Assembly (NCBI GenBank): GCA_035294325.1
Contig: DATGLE010000167.1
Span: 1 to 23,405, forward strand
From: DATGLE01 sp035294325
Lineage (GTDB): Bacteria; Chloroflexota; Ktedonobacteria; Ktedonobacterales; Ktedonobacteraceae
Direction of reading: 5' to 3'
Length of the DNA: 23,405 bases
This document shows, in pieces, positions 7,972-15,473 of the stretch. The position numbers and the translations under genes were made by a program. The notes under the pieces were generated by a model, which ran no database searches, had not been told where the DNA came from, and saw nothing but the letters and a program-made list of their open reading frames with translations. Position 1 is the first letter of the stretch. Each line of letters begins with the position of its first letter.

Positions 7972-9366
7972 ATGTATCTCCCCGTTTCACGTCGGCGTTT
8001 CTTAGCACAAAGTGGTCAATTCGCGCTGGGGGCAAGCGCGGCAGGATCGATCCTGGCAGCCTGCGGCGGCTCCCAGTCTTCCGGCGGCAGTGGCAAGCCA
8101 TCGGGCACCGTCAAGATGTGGATCGGCCAGGATGACGCCAAGCGGCGCCAGTACATCAAGACGCATGACATCGATGCCTTCAACAAAACCCACCCGGATA
8201 TCACGATGGACGTGAGCTTCAAACCCATCGATGGCATCGACCGTCTCATCCAGGTCGCGCTCCCCGCGGGAAACGGGCCTGACCTGGTTCCAACGCCCGG
8301 CCCATCTTACGCGCTCCAGTACATTACCGCGAACCTGCTGCTTGACATCGACAAGTACGCGCAGCAATATAACTGGAAGAGCAAATTCTTTCCCTGGGCG
8401 CTCGATGCTGGCCGCGTCAATGGCAAGCTCTACTCGCTGCCAACCTCCTACGAGACAATGCTCATTTACTACAACTCGACGCTCTTTCAGCAGAAAGGTT
8501 GGAAGCCACCGACCAACCGCAGCGAGTTCGAGGCGCTGGCGGAGGAGTGCATGGGCCAGGGCATCGTGCCCTTCATGGCGGGCAGCGCGGACTGGCGACC
8601 GGCAACCGAGTGGTTCGTTACTGTATTCTTCAATAATTATGCCGGCCCCGAAGCAGTTTACCAGGCGCTTACCGGCAAGCTGCCCTGGACCGATCCGGTC
8701 TTCGTCGACGCCATCACGCTGATGAACAACTATTTCCAGAAGGGCTGGTTTGGCGGCGGCGTCAAGCAGTACTTCACCAATAAATTCGATCCGCAAGATG
8801 CTGCTTTCGCGCAAGGGAAGGCGGCGATGGACATGGAGGGGACCTGGGCCTTCTCTAACTGGCCCAGCTTCTTTGGCCCGCCGCACAGCAACACGGATTA
8901 CAACTGGATGCCCGTGCCACCGCTGCGCGATGGCCTGCCCAACCCGATCTACCCGCTCGGTATCGGCGGCACCATCTCGATTAGCGCCAGCAGCAAGGTC
9001 GCTGACGCGGCAGCCGAGTATCTCGACTGGTACTATTCGACGCCCAAACGCATGACGCAGGAGATGGCCGATATGGACTTCGAGGCCCTGCCCATCTACG
9101 TGAAGGCTTCGGACTTCCCGTCGAACATCAATCCACGCCTGCGCGATCACTACCTGTCGATCAATGACGCTACCTCCAAAGGCGTCTTTGGCTACACGAC
9201 GTGGACCTTCTGGCCGCCCAAATCAGATGTGTGGACCTATCAGGGTATGGATAAGGTTCTGACCGGCAATATCACGCCCGCGCAGTACTGCGCCCAGTTG
9301 GACTCGATCTTCAAGAAGGAACTGCAACAGGGCGTTGTGCCGCCTATCCCTAAAGGGAGCATCTAA
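7972..9366 (+). CDS. ABC transporter solute-binding lipoprotein, carbohydrate type (family 1)
   Basis: A 464-aa extracytoplasmic receptor for a sugar-type ABC importer. The N-terminus has a twin-arginine motif SRRRFL (6-11), a hydrophobic stretch and a lipobox ending LAAC with Cys31, so it is likely exported folded by Tat and lipid-anchored. A Gly/Ser linker follows. The mature part shows SBP family 1 hallmarks: TVKMWIGQDDA, VNGKLYSLPTSYETMLIYYN, FQQKGWKPPTNRSEFEAL, AAMDMEGTWAFSNW and a late PLGIGGTISISASSK segment. The start ATG has AAGGAGG 7 nt upstream. Its stop codon overlaps the next start by one base (TAATG), so it is translationally coupled to the permease gene. Substrate is not readable; the family covers oligosaccharides, polyols and glycosides. 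Location behind a LacI repressor and hydrolase suggests a glycosyl compound. Confidence 0.92.
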   Translation: MYLPVSRRRFLAQSGQFALGASAAGSILAACGGSQSSGGSGKPSGTVKMWIGQDDAKRRQYIKTHDIDAFNKTHPDITMDVSFKPIDGIDRLIQVALPAGNGPDLVPTPGPSYALQYITANLLLDIDKYAQQYNWKSKFFPWALDAGRVNGKLYSLPTSYETMLIYYNSTLFQQKGWKPPTNRSEFEALAEECMGQGIVPFMAGSADWRPATEWFVTVFFNNYAGPEAVYQALTGKLPWTDPVFVDAITLMNNYFQKGWFGGGVKQYFTNKFDPQDAAFAQGKAAMDMEGTWAFSNWPSFFGPPHSNTDYNWMPVPPLRDGLPNPIYPLGIGGTISISASSKVADAAAEYLDWYYSTPKRMTQEMADMDFEALPIYVKASDFPSNINPRLRDHYLSINDATSKGVFGYTTWTFWPPKSDVWTYQGMDKVLTGNITPAQYCAQLDSIFKKELQQGVVPPIPKGSI

Positions 9367-10334
9367 TGCCGCTTGAACAAGTCACAAGTTCTGTAAGTTC
9401 GTCCAGCCGGGGTGCGCTCACGCAAGAGCGCACCCCGGCGCGGCGTGCCAGGCGCCAATCGCTACAACGAAGGCGCGGCCTGATAGCCTGGGCCTTTATG
9501 CTGCCCTTTCTGGCCGTCAGCGCTTTCGTTGTGCTCGGTCCCTCGCTCTCTTCCTTCTATTACTCGCTCACCGATTGGACGGGGCTGGGGGCGGCGCACT
9601 TCATTGGCCTGGCAAATTTCCAGCAACTCCTGGCGGATGCGGATTTCCATAAAGCCATTCTCTTCAATCTCTTCTGGATGGCCTGGTTCCTGACTATTCC
9701 TATGGCGCTGGGGCTGTTCGGCGCGTTCCTGCTCTCGCAGATCAAACGCTTCCAGATGTTTTTCCGCGCAGCTTATTTTGTGCCCTATATTATTGCCAGC
9801 GTCGTGAATGCCGCGATCTGGGAACAGATCCTCGATCCGCAGCAGGGGCTTGCCTTCGAACTGGATAAAATCGGCATTCACTGGCTGGACAAGGTTTTCT
9901 TTTTCGGCGATCAACACCTGGCGCTGCCCTCGGTGGCCTTTGTCGATAGCTGGCACTTCTGGGGCTTCCTGCTGATCTTCTTTCTTGCCGCCATGCAATC
10001 GGTCGATAAGGATCTCTACGAGGCTGCCAGAGTGGATGGCGCCAATCGCTGGCGCCAGTTCTGGCACGTGACGCTGCCCGGTATCCTGCCGGTCTTCGGC
10101 ATCCTGGTACTGCTTGTCACCGTCTGGTCGCTGATAACCTTTGAGTATCCCTACATCATCACCCAGGGCGGACCTGCCGGCGCAACCCAGATATTGACGG
10201 TGCTGCTTTACCAGGACGCATTCGCGAACAACGAGGCAGGCTACGCCGCCGCGATGGGCATTACTATCAGTATTATCGCTATCGCCATTACGCTCGTCTA
10301 TCAGTACTTGCAACGAAGGGGGGTGGAGATTTGA
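9366..10334 (+). CDS. ABC sugar permease, MalF/UgpA type
   Basis: A 322-aa inner-membrane subunit. A basic cytoplasmic tail (about 38 residues, RRARRQSLQRRR) leads into six predicted membrane helices beginning LIAWAFMLPFLAVSAFVVLG. The ATPase-docking EAA loop YEAARVDGANRWRQFWHV lies from residue 218 and is followed by LPGILPVFGILVLL. This is the usual organisation of binding-protein-dependent carbohydrate permeases (BPD_transp_1). Its ATG shares a base with the preceding stop, and its TGA overlaps the next gene's TTG start, so the three importer genes form one tightly packed operon. It should heterodimerise with the next gene product. No ATPase gene follows; a shared MsmK/MalK-type ATPase encoded elsewhere would be needed. 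Confidence 0.93.
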   Translation: MPLEQVTSSVSSSSRGALTQERTPARRARRQSLQRRRGLIAWAFMLPFLAVSAFVVLGPSLSSFYYSLTDWTGLGAAHFIGLANFQQLLADADFHKAILFNLFWMAWFLTIPMALGLFGAFLLSQIKRFQMFFRAAYFVPYIIASVVNAAIWEQILDPQQGLAFELDKIGIHWLDKVFFFGDQHLALPSVAFVDSWHFWGFLLIFFLAAMQSVDKDLYEAARVDGANRWRQFWHVTLPGILPVFGILVLLVTVWSLITFEYPYIITQGGPAGATQILTVLLYQDAFANNEAGYAAAMGITISIIAIAITLVYQYLQRRGVEI

Positions 10335-11191
10335 AGGCTGTTTCTGCCGGTCAGCGCAAGCCGCGTTCACGCCTCAATGTACTGACGCCGGTGTACTATA
10401 TCATAGCGGCTGTGCTCGCATTCTACGCGCTCGGCCCTCTGCTGGTGTTGATCTTCGACGCTTTGAAATCGGATACAGAGATCGGACTGAATCCGCTGGG
10501 GCCGCCGCTGCATCCGCTATTCAGCAATTTCGCGCAGGCGTGGGAGCAGGGCGATCTGGGCACGACGATGCGCAACAGCGTGATTATCACCGGCGGTACG
10601 ATCCTGGGTGTATGGGTTATCGCGGGCATGGCCGCGTATGCTCTAACACACCTGGACCTGCCGGGGAAAAACGGGGTGTTCGCGTACCTGATCGTCAGCT
10701 TCGCGATCCCGTTCCAGCTTTTCCTGGTGCCGCTCTACTTCCTGTTCAGCCGCCTGCACCTGACCGATAACCTGCTCGGCCTGATTATCATCTACTGGGC
10801 GGTCAACAGTCCCTTCGCGATCCTGCTGCTGCGCTCGTTCATGCTCTCGCTGCCGCGCGAGTTCAGCGATGCGGCGCGCGTGGATGGCGCCAACGATCTC
10901 CAGGTGCTCTCGCGCATTGTGGTGCCGCTCTCCACGCCGGGCTTCCTGACCGTGGGCCTGGTGGTTGGCTTCGCGGCCTGGAACGAGTTCACCTATGCCG
11001 TGACCTTTATCCAGGACAATTCGCTCATGCCCGTCTCGACGAGCTTCCTGGCTTTCCAGCAGGCATTTCATAGCTACTGGGGCCTGATGGATGCAGCAGC
11101 CCTGATTATTATTCTGCCGGTGATTGTGCTGTTCCTGATTTTGCAGCGCCGCTTTATCGAAGGCGTCTCAGCCGGCGGGCTGCGAGGATAA
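10331..11191 (+). CDS. ABC sugar permease, MalG/UgpE type
   Basis: A 286-aa second permease. Helix 1 (YYIIAAVLAFYALGPLLVLI) is followed by the periplasmic segment with LFSNFAQAW, typical of MalG-type subunits, and the EAA loop DAARVDGANDLQVLSRIVV begins at residue 180. The C-terminus ends FIEGVSAGGLRG, close to the usual family ending (GLTAGAVKG-like). The start is a TTG at 10331 that overlaps the upstream TGA in TTGA and is preceded by a G-rich ribosome site (GGGGGGTGGAG); no in-frame ATG or GTG nearby keeps the full first helix. It completes the membrane channel with the MalF-type partner. The gene ends 80 bp from the convergent rpoB stop. Confidence 0.92.
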   Translation: MKAVSAGQRKPRSRLNVLTPVYYIIAAVLAFYALGPLLVLIFDALKSDTEIGLNPLGPPLHPLFSNFAQAWEQGDLGTTMRNSVIITGGTILGVWVIAGMAAYALTHLDLPGKNGVFAYLIVSFAIPFQLFLVPLYFLFSRLHLTDNLLGLIIIYWAVNSPFAILLLRSFMLSLPREFSDAARVDGANDLQVLSRIVVPLSTPGFLTVGLVVGFAAWNEFTYAVTFIQDNSLMPVSTSFLAFQQAFHSYWGLMDAAALIIILPVIVLFLILQRRFIEGVSAGGLRG

Positions 11192-11195
11192 CCGG

Positions 11196-11250
11196 GGAAA
11201 ATATGCAGGGAACCTGGCGGAACTCTGTCCGGGGGACAGGTATCCCTGCA
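11196..11250 (-). terminator. Intrinsic terminator of rpoB between convergent genes
   Basis: Read on the minus strand, TGCAGGGATACCTG pairs with CAGGTTCCCTGCA (one bulged base) and is followed by TATTTTCCCC. An inner stem, GTCC/GGAC, lies in the loop. The T-rich side serves rpoB. On the plus strand the same hairpin lies 12 nt after the last permease gene but is followed by CCCTCCC, so it is a weaker stop there. Confidence 0.65.
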
Positions 11251-11271
11251 CCCTCCCTTATGGCTGGTGTG

Positions 11272-14200
11272 CTACACGTCCGCTTCAAAACCGGAGATGT
11301 TGATGCCCAGATCGGGCATAACCTCGCCGGCGGTATCCTCGACGAATGGGATTTGCTGGTCGTCATCGTTGAAAATTTCGACATTGATGCCCAGGCTTTG
11401 CAGCTCTTTCACCAGGACCTTGAAGGCTTCGGGGACGCCCGGCTCGGCGGTACTCTCGCCTTTGACGATAGCCTCATAGGTTCTGACACGCCCACCTGTG
11501 TCGTCTGACTTCACCGTCAGGATTTCTTGCAAGGTATGGGCTGCGCCATAGGCTTCCAGCGCCCAGACCTCCATTTCGCCGAAGCGCTGACCGCCGAACT
11601 GCGCCCGGCCACCGAGCGGCTGCTGCGTAATCATGCTGTAAGGACCGGTGGAGCGGGCGTGCACTTTGTCTTCAACAAGGTGGGCCAGCTTGAGCATATA
11701 CACGTAGCCAACCGTGACAGGATCGTCGAAAGGCTCGCCTGTGCGCCCGTCGAAGAGCTGCGTCTTGCCGCTCTCTGGCAGGCCGGCGCGGCGCAACAAC
11801 TCCTCAATATCCGCTTCCGTCGCGCCATCGAAGACAGGCGAGGCGACTTTCATCCCCAGTACCCCGGCAGCCCAGCCCAGATGCGTCTCAAGGATCTGCC
11901 CGATATTCATGCGCCCCGGTACGCCCAGCGGCGTCAGGATGATATCAATGGGGGTGCCATCGGGCAGGAAGGGCATATCTTCAACCGGCAGGACGCGTGA
12001 GATGACGCCTTTATTGCCGTGGCGGCCAGCCATCTTATCCCCCACGCCGATTTTGCGCTTCTGCGCGACGCTCACGCGTACAACATGATTCACGCCTGCG
12101 GGCAACTCGTCGCCCGCGTAGCGCGAAAAGATCTTCACGTCGATCACTTTGCCGTGCTCTCCGTGGGGCATGCGCAAGGATGAGTCCTTGACCTCGCGCG
12201 CTTTTTCGCCGAAGATCGCGCGCAAAAGCTTCTCCTCCGCCGTCAGTTCGGTCTCGCCCCTGGGAGTGATCTTGCCCACCAGAATGTCCTGCGGGCCGAC
12301 CTCGGCGCCCACATAGACAATGCCGTACTCATTGAGATTGCGCAGGCCCTCCTCACCCACGTTGGGGATATCGCGCGTGACCTCTTCGGGTCCCAGCTTC
12401 GTGTCGCGTACCTGAAGCTCGTACTCGTCGATGTGGATCGAGGTGAAAACGTCATCGCGCACCAGCCGCTCACTAATCACAATAGCATCCTCGAAGTTGC
12501 AGCCCTCCCAGAGCATGAACGCGACCAGCACGTTCTGGCCCAGCGCTAACTCGCCGTTCTCCGTCGAGGTGCTGTCGGCGATCACCTGGCCCGCGCGGAC
12601 GCGCTCTCCCCTGCGCACAATCGGGCGCTGATTGATGCAGGTCCCGGCGTTCGAGCGCATAAATTTGCGCAGCCTGTAAGTGTAGAGAGCGCCCTGCTCA
12701 TCCATAATCTCTATCTGGCGAGCTGTGGCCGAAACCACTTCGCCGCTGACCTGGCTGAGCACGACGTGACCGGAATCGATAGCGACCTGCCGCTCCATGC
12801 CCGTGCCACAGATGGGCGCCTGCGGCCTGAGCAGCGGCACGGCCTGGCGCTGCATATTCGCACCCATTTGAGCGCGGCTCACGTCGTCGTGCTCCAGGAA
12901 CGGGATCAATGCAGTGGCAATGCTGACGATCTGGCGCGGGGAGATATCGACGTAATCGATATTGTCCGCGCGTTCCTCGATAAACTCGCCCCGGTAGCGC
13001 GCGGCGATATATTCCTCGCCGAACTCATTATTCTCGGTCAGGCGCGTATTGGCCTGGGCAATCCTGAAGTTCTCCTCAGCGTCGGCGGTATAGTATTCCA
13101 CCTCGTCGCTTACGAAGGGCCTGATATGCACTTCGGCCTGACCCGGCAGATCCGCGAGCCTGCGAAACAGAGCCTCATCGACGCGCACAGAAGTACGCGC
13201 TTTGAGCAGGACCTCACCATCAGGTGCGACAATATCCTGGCCCTCGCGCCCGACCACGCCGCGCAGTTCGCGCCCGATCAAGCGAGGGTCGCTGGCAGGC
13301 AGGCGGTGATAGACGCGGCGGTATGGCGTCTCGATAAAGCCGTACTGGTTGATCTGCCCGTAGGTTGCCAGATAGCCGATCAGGCCGATATTGGCGCCAT
13401 CGGGCGTCTCAACTGGACAGATACGCCCGTAGTGCGATTGATGTACGTCGCGAACCTCCAGGTTCGCACGATCCCGCGAAAGTCCGCCGGGACCGAGGGC
13501 GGAGAGACGACGCTTGAGGCCGACCTCAGAGAGCGCGTTGGTCTGCTCCATGAACTGGGATAACTGGCTGCCCCCGAAGAACTCGCGCAGCGCCGCAGCG
13601 ACGGGACGAACGTTAATCAGTGCGTTGGGCGTAACCTGGCCCGGCTCCACGACGCTCATGCGCTCCTTAATCATACGTTCCATGCGCAACAGCCCGACGC
13701 GGAACTGTGCCTGGAGCAGCTCACCCACGCAGCGCACGCGCCGGTTGCCCAGGTGATCGATGTCGTCGGGGCGACCACGACCATTATTCAAAGCGATGAT
13801 GCGACGAACGATATGAACCAGATCGTCAAGTGTCAGCGTGTGCTGATGTTGCGGGATGGCGAGATCAAACTTGCGATTGAGCTTGTAGCGCCCGACGCTG
13901 CCCAGGTCGTAGCGGCGTGGATTAAAGAACAGGTTCTTGATCAGCGCGCGCGCATTGTCCAGCGTGGCAGGGTCGCCGGGACGCAGCTTTTTATAGAGTT
14001 CGAGCAGCGCCTCGTTCTCGGTTTTCACCGGGTCGCGCTCCAGCGTTGACTGGATATAACGCACATTGGGATCATTGTCGGCGGCGGCGAAGGCAGCGAT
14101 CATACCCCCGTCGGTGGTGAGATCCAGTTCCTCCCTGGAGTAGCTTGCGCGCGCTACGCCCCCCAGCGCACGCAGCAGCGTCGTGACGGGCAGCTTGCGC

Positions 14201-14805
14201 TTGCGATCAACCTTGACCGAGAGCAGGTGTTTGCTGCTGGTTTCGAACTCCAGCCACGCCCCGCGATTGGGAATCAGCTTTGCGCCGGCAAGCTGCCTGC
14301 CTGTCGAGGGGTCATTGTCCAGGGTAAAGTAGGCTCCGGCGGAGCGTACAAGCTGGCTCACGACCACACGCTCTGTTCCGTTGATGATAAAGGTTCCCTG
14401 CCGGGTCATCAGCGGGAAGTCACCCATGAAGAGATCCTTTTCGATAACTTCGCCCGTTTCTTTGAAGGTCAGGCGCGCCTTTACTGTGAGGGGCGCGGCA
14501 TAGGTGGCATCGCGTTCGCGGCAGACCTCCTCGCTCAGTCTGGGCCGTCCGAACGGGTCGAGAGGAACAAGCAATTCCAGGCTCAGGTTTCTGCCGGTGA
14601 AGTCGTCGATGGGAGAAATTTCCGCGAAAAGTTCGTGCAAGCCTTCTTTCTTAAACCACTCAAACGAGTCTATCTGGACCTGAATAAGATCTGGCATGGG
14701 GTGGATATCAGGGATACGCGCAAAAGAGACACGCTCAGGGAGAGGTGACTGGTGAGAAGCGCTAGAGAGACGTGGATCTTGAATCTGTTTGCTCTGACTT
14801 TGCAT
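11272..14805 (-). CDS. rpoB: RNA polymerase beta subunit
   Basis: A complete 1177-aa RpoB. Conserved blocks appear in order: GTERVVVSQLVRSAGAYF (protrusion/lobe), the rifampicin cluster around FFGGSQLSQFM (411-437), GRICPVETPDG, LGQNVLVAFMLWEGCNFEDA, KRKIGVGDKMAGRHGNKG with the catalytic-centre lysines, and the C-terminal clamp region STGPYSMITQQPLGGRAQFG then RFGEMEVWALEAYGA. The length is in the normal range for non-proteobacterial RpoB. The ATG at 14805 follows AAAGGAGC by 9 nt. With RpoC and alpha it forms the transcription core. Unusually, no rpoC follows: the next gene downstream is convergent and a terminator closes the unit. In the rifampicin cluster, E. coli Asp516, Asn518, Pro520, Thr525 and His526 correspond to Glu420, Thr422, Ala424, Gly429 and Leu430. 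It could be the only rpoB or a second copy; the window cannot decide. Confidence 0.97.
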   Translation of the reverse strand: MQSQSKQIQDPRLSSASHQSPLPERVSFARIPDIHPMPDLIQVQIDSFEWFKKEGLHELFAEISPIDDFTGRNLSLELLVPLDPFGRPRLSEEVCRERDATYAAPLTVKARLTFKETGEVIEKDLFMGDFPLMTRQGTFIINGTERVVVSQLVRSAGAYFTLDNDPSTGRQLAGAKLIPNRGAWLEFETSSKHLLSVKVDRKRKLPVTTLLRALGGVARASYSREELDLTTDGGMIAAFAAADNDPNVRYIQSTLERDPVKTENEALLELYKKLRPGDPATLDNARALIKNLFFNPRRYDLGSVGRYKLNRKFDLAIPQHQHTLTLDDLVHIVRRIIALNNGRGRPDDIDHLGNRRVRCVGELLQAQFRVGLLRMERMIKERMSVVEPGQVTPNALINVRPVAAALREFFGGSQLSQFMEQTNALSEVGLKRRLSALGPGGLSRDRANLEVRDVHQSHYGRICPVETPDGANIGLIGYLATYGQINQYGFIETPYRRVYHRLPASDPRLIGRELRGVVGREGQDIVAPDGEVLLKARTSVRVDEALFRRLADLPGQAEVHIRPFVSDEVEYYTADAEENFRIAQANTRLTENNEFGEEYIAARYRGEFIEERADNIDYVDISPRQIVSIATALIPFLEHDDVSRAQMGANMQRQAVPLLRPQAPICGTGMERQVAIDSGHVVLSQVSGEVVSATARQIEIMDEQGALYTYRLRKFMRSNAGTCINQRPIVRRGERVRAGQVIADSTSTENGELALGQNVLVAFMLWEGCNFEDAIVISERLVRDDVFTSIHIDEYELQVRDTKLGPEEVTRDIPNVGEEGLRNLNEYGIVYVGAEVGPQDILVGKITPRGETELTAEEKLLRAIFGEKAREVKDSSLRMPHGEHGKVIDVKIFSRYAGDELPAGVNHVVRVSVAQKRKIGVGDKMAGRHGNKGVISRVLPVEDMPFLPDGTPIDIILTPLGVPGRMNIGQILETHLGWAAGVLGMKVASPVFDGATEADIEELLRRAGLPESGKTQLFDGRTGEPFDDPVTVGYVYMLKLAHLVEDKVHARSTGPYSMITQQPLGGRAQFGGQRFGEMEVWALEAYGAAHTLQEILTVKSDDTGGRVRTYEAIVKGESTAEPGVPEAFKVLVKELQSLGINVEIFNDDDQQIPFVEDTAGEVMPDLGINISGFEADV

Positions 14806-15254
14806 ACGGCGTTGCTCCTTTCACCTCGCCGTCAACGAGGTTGGCGAGAGACACGATAAGGCCCCTCACAGCAGGTGAAGAGCCTGGTCCAGTACAACAG
14901 GTCGATAAGTGACTGAGGGATCAAAACACACAGAGGAAACCTGTGGGCTACTCAAGACAAGGAGCTACACGGTTTCCAGATCAGAGTGAATGAAAAAGAA
15001 GATGACTGTGTGAAACTATGAAATAGGACGCTTTACAACAACGACGACGATACACATGCGAACTTCTATGGGGATAGAAGTCGTTTAATAGGATACCCGA
15101 AAAATTGCCAAAAAACACCGGTCATCTGGACATTGTATTTTTTTTAGAGGTGGAGTATAATTATGATGTGGGGATTTATTATCCCTTCTAGTGTCTTATG
15201 GCTTCCGAAACCCCCAAAATTTAGAAGATCCGTTCTATTTTTATGCCTCTGACA
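14806..15254 (-). other. Long non-coding leader region upstream of rpoB
   Basis: This stretch is AT-richer than its surroundings and has no credible gene. Besides the rpoB ribosome site it holds GGAAACC (14935 region) repeated inverted as GGTTTCC some 30 nt on, and a perfect hairpin ACTTCTAT/ATAGAAGT around GGGG (15062-15081). A run of T at about 15138-15147 and a TATAAT-like patch near 15159 are present. On the minus strand TTGGCA then TATTAA (about 15 nt apart, near 15090-15115) is a possible but poorly spaced promoter. A structured rpoB leader is possible but not shown. Confidence 0.4.
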
Positions 15255-15277
15255 GCGAAGCTCCGCAGGCGCTTCGC
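15255..15277. repeat. GC-rich box, variant copy, beside a long hairpin
   Basis: GCGAAG-CTCCGCAGGC-GCTTCGC can fold on 7-bp arms and resembles the GCGAGCGCCGCAGGCGCGAG box found at three other intergenic places. It lies 5 nt from the long palindrome at 15283, as the other copies lie next to theirs. Confidence 0.5.
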
Positions 15278-15282
15278 ATAGG

Positions 15283-15333
15283 AGGGAAGGAAGGCCGGTG
15301 GGCGCCTGTGGCGCCCACCGGCCTTCCTTCCCT
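15283..15333. repeat. Long perfect inverted repeat (24-bp arms, 3-nt loop)
   Basis: Arm 15283-15306 begins AGGGAAGGAAGGCCGGTGGG, the loop is TGT, and arm 15310-15333 is its exact reverse complement. There is no T-run on either side. It lies in the gap between the rpoB leader and the valS 3' end and belongs, by form, with the hairpins at 18448, 20526 and 22658. Confidence 0.85.
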
Positions 15334-15406
15334 GGCCCCTACCGTGGCACAGATTGGCCTGGCAGGCGTGCCGGAACCACCGTAGGGGCCGCCCTTGTGG
15401 CGGCCC
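15334..15406. repeat. Adjacent nested inverted repeats
   Basis: GGCCCCTACCGTGG (15334-15347) recurs inverted at 15377-15390 with one mismatch. Overlapping its right arm, GGGCCGCC (15386-15393) and GGCGGCCC (15399-15406) form an 8-bp hairpin with loop CTTGT. Together with the preceding 51-bp palindrome this makes a compact, highly structured intergenic block of about 150 bp. Confidence 0.7.
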
Positions 15407-15473
15407 ACGCATATATTCCCATCGGCCCGGGGACCATTGCCCCACAAAACGGTCCCGAAAAACGGAGGAATGA

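Noticed and set aside
8002..9150. 382-codon open frame antisense to the solute-binding protein gene
   Set aside because: Same shadow effect; the sense frame has Tat, lipobox and SBP motifs and the antisense product resembles nothing.
15191..15385. Short plus-strand frame through the hairpin block
   Set aside because: It is created by the palindrome at 15283-15333 and has a low-complexity, uncoding-like product.
15430..15456. GGGACC/GGTCCC as terminator for valS
   Set aside because: Only 6 bp with a 15-nt loop and no T-rich tail on the minus strand.
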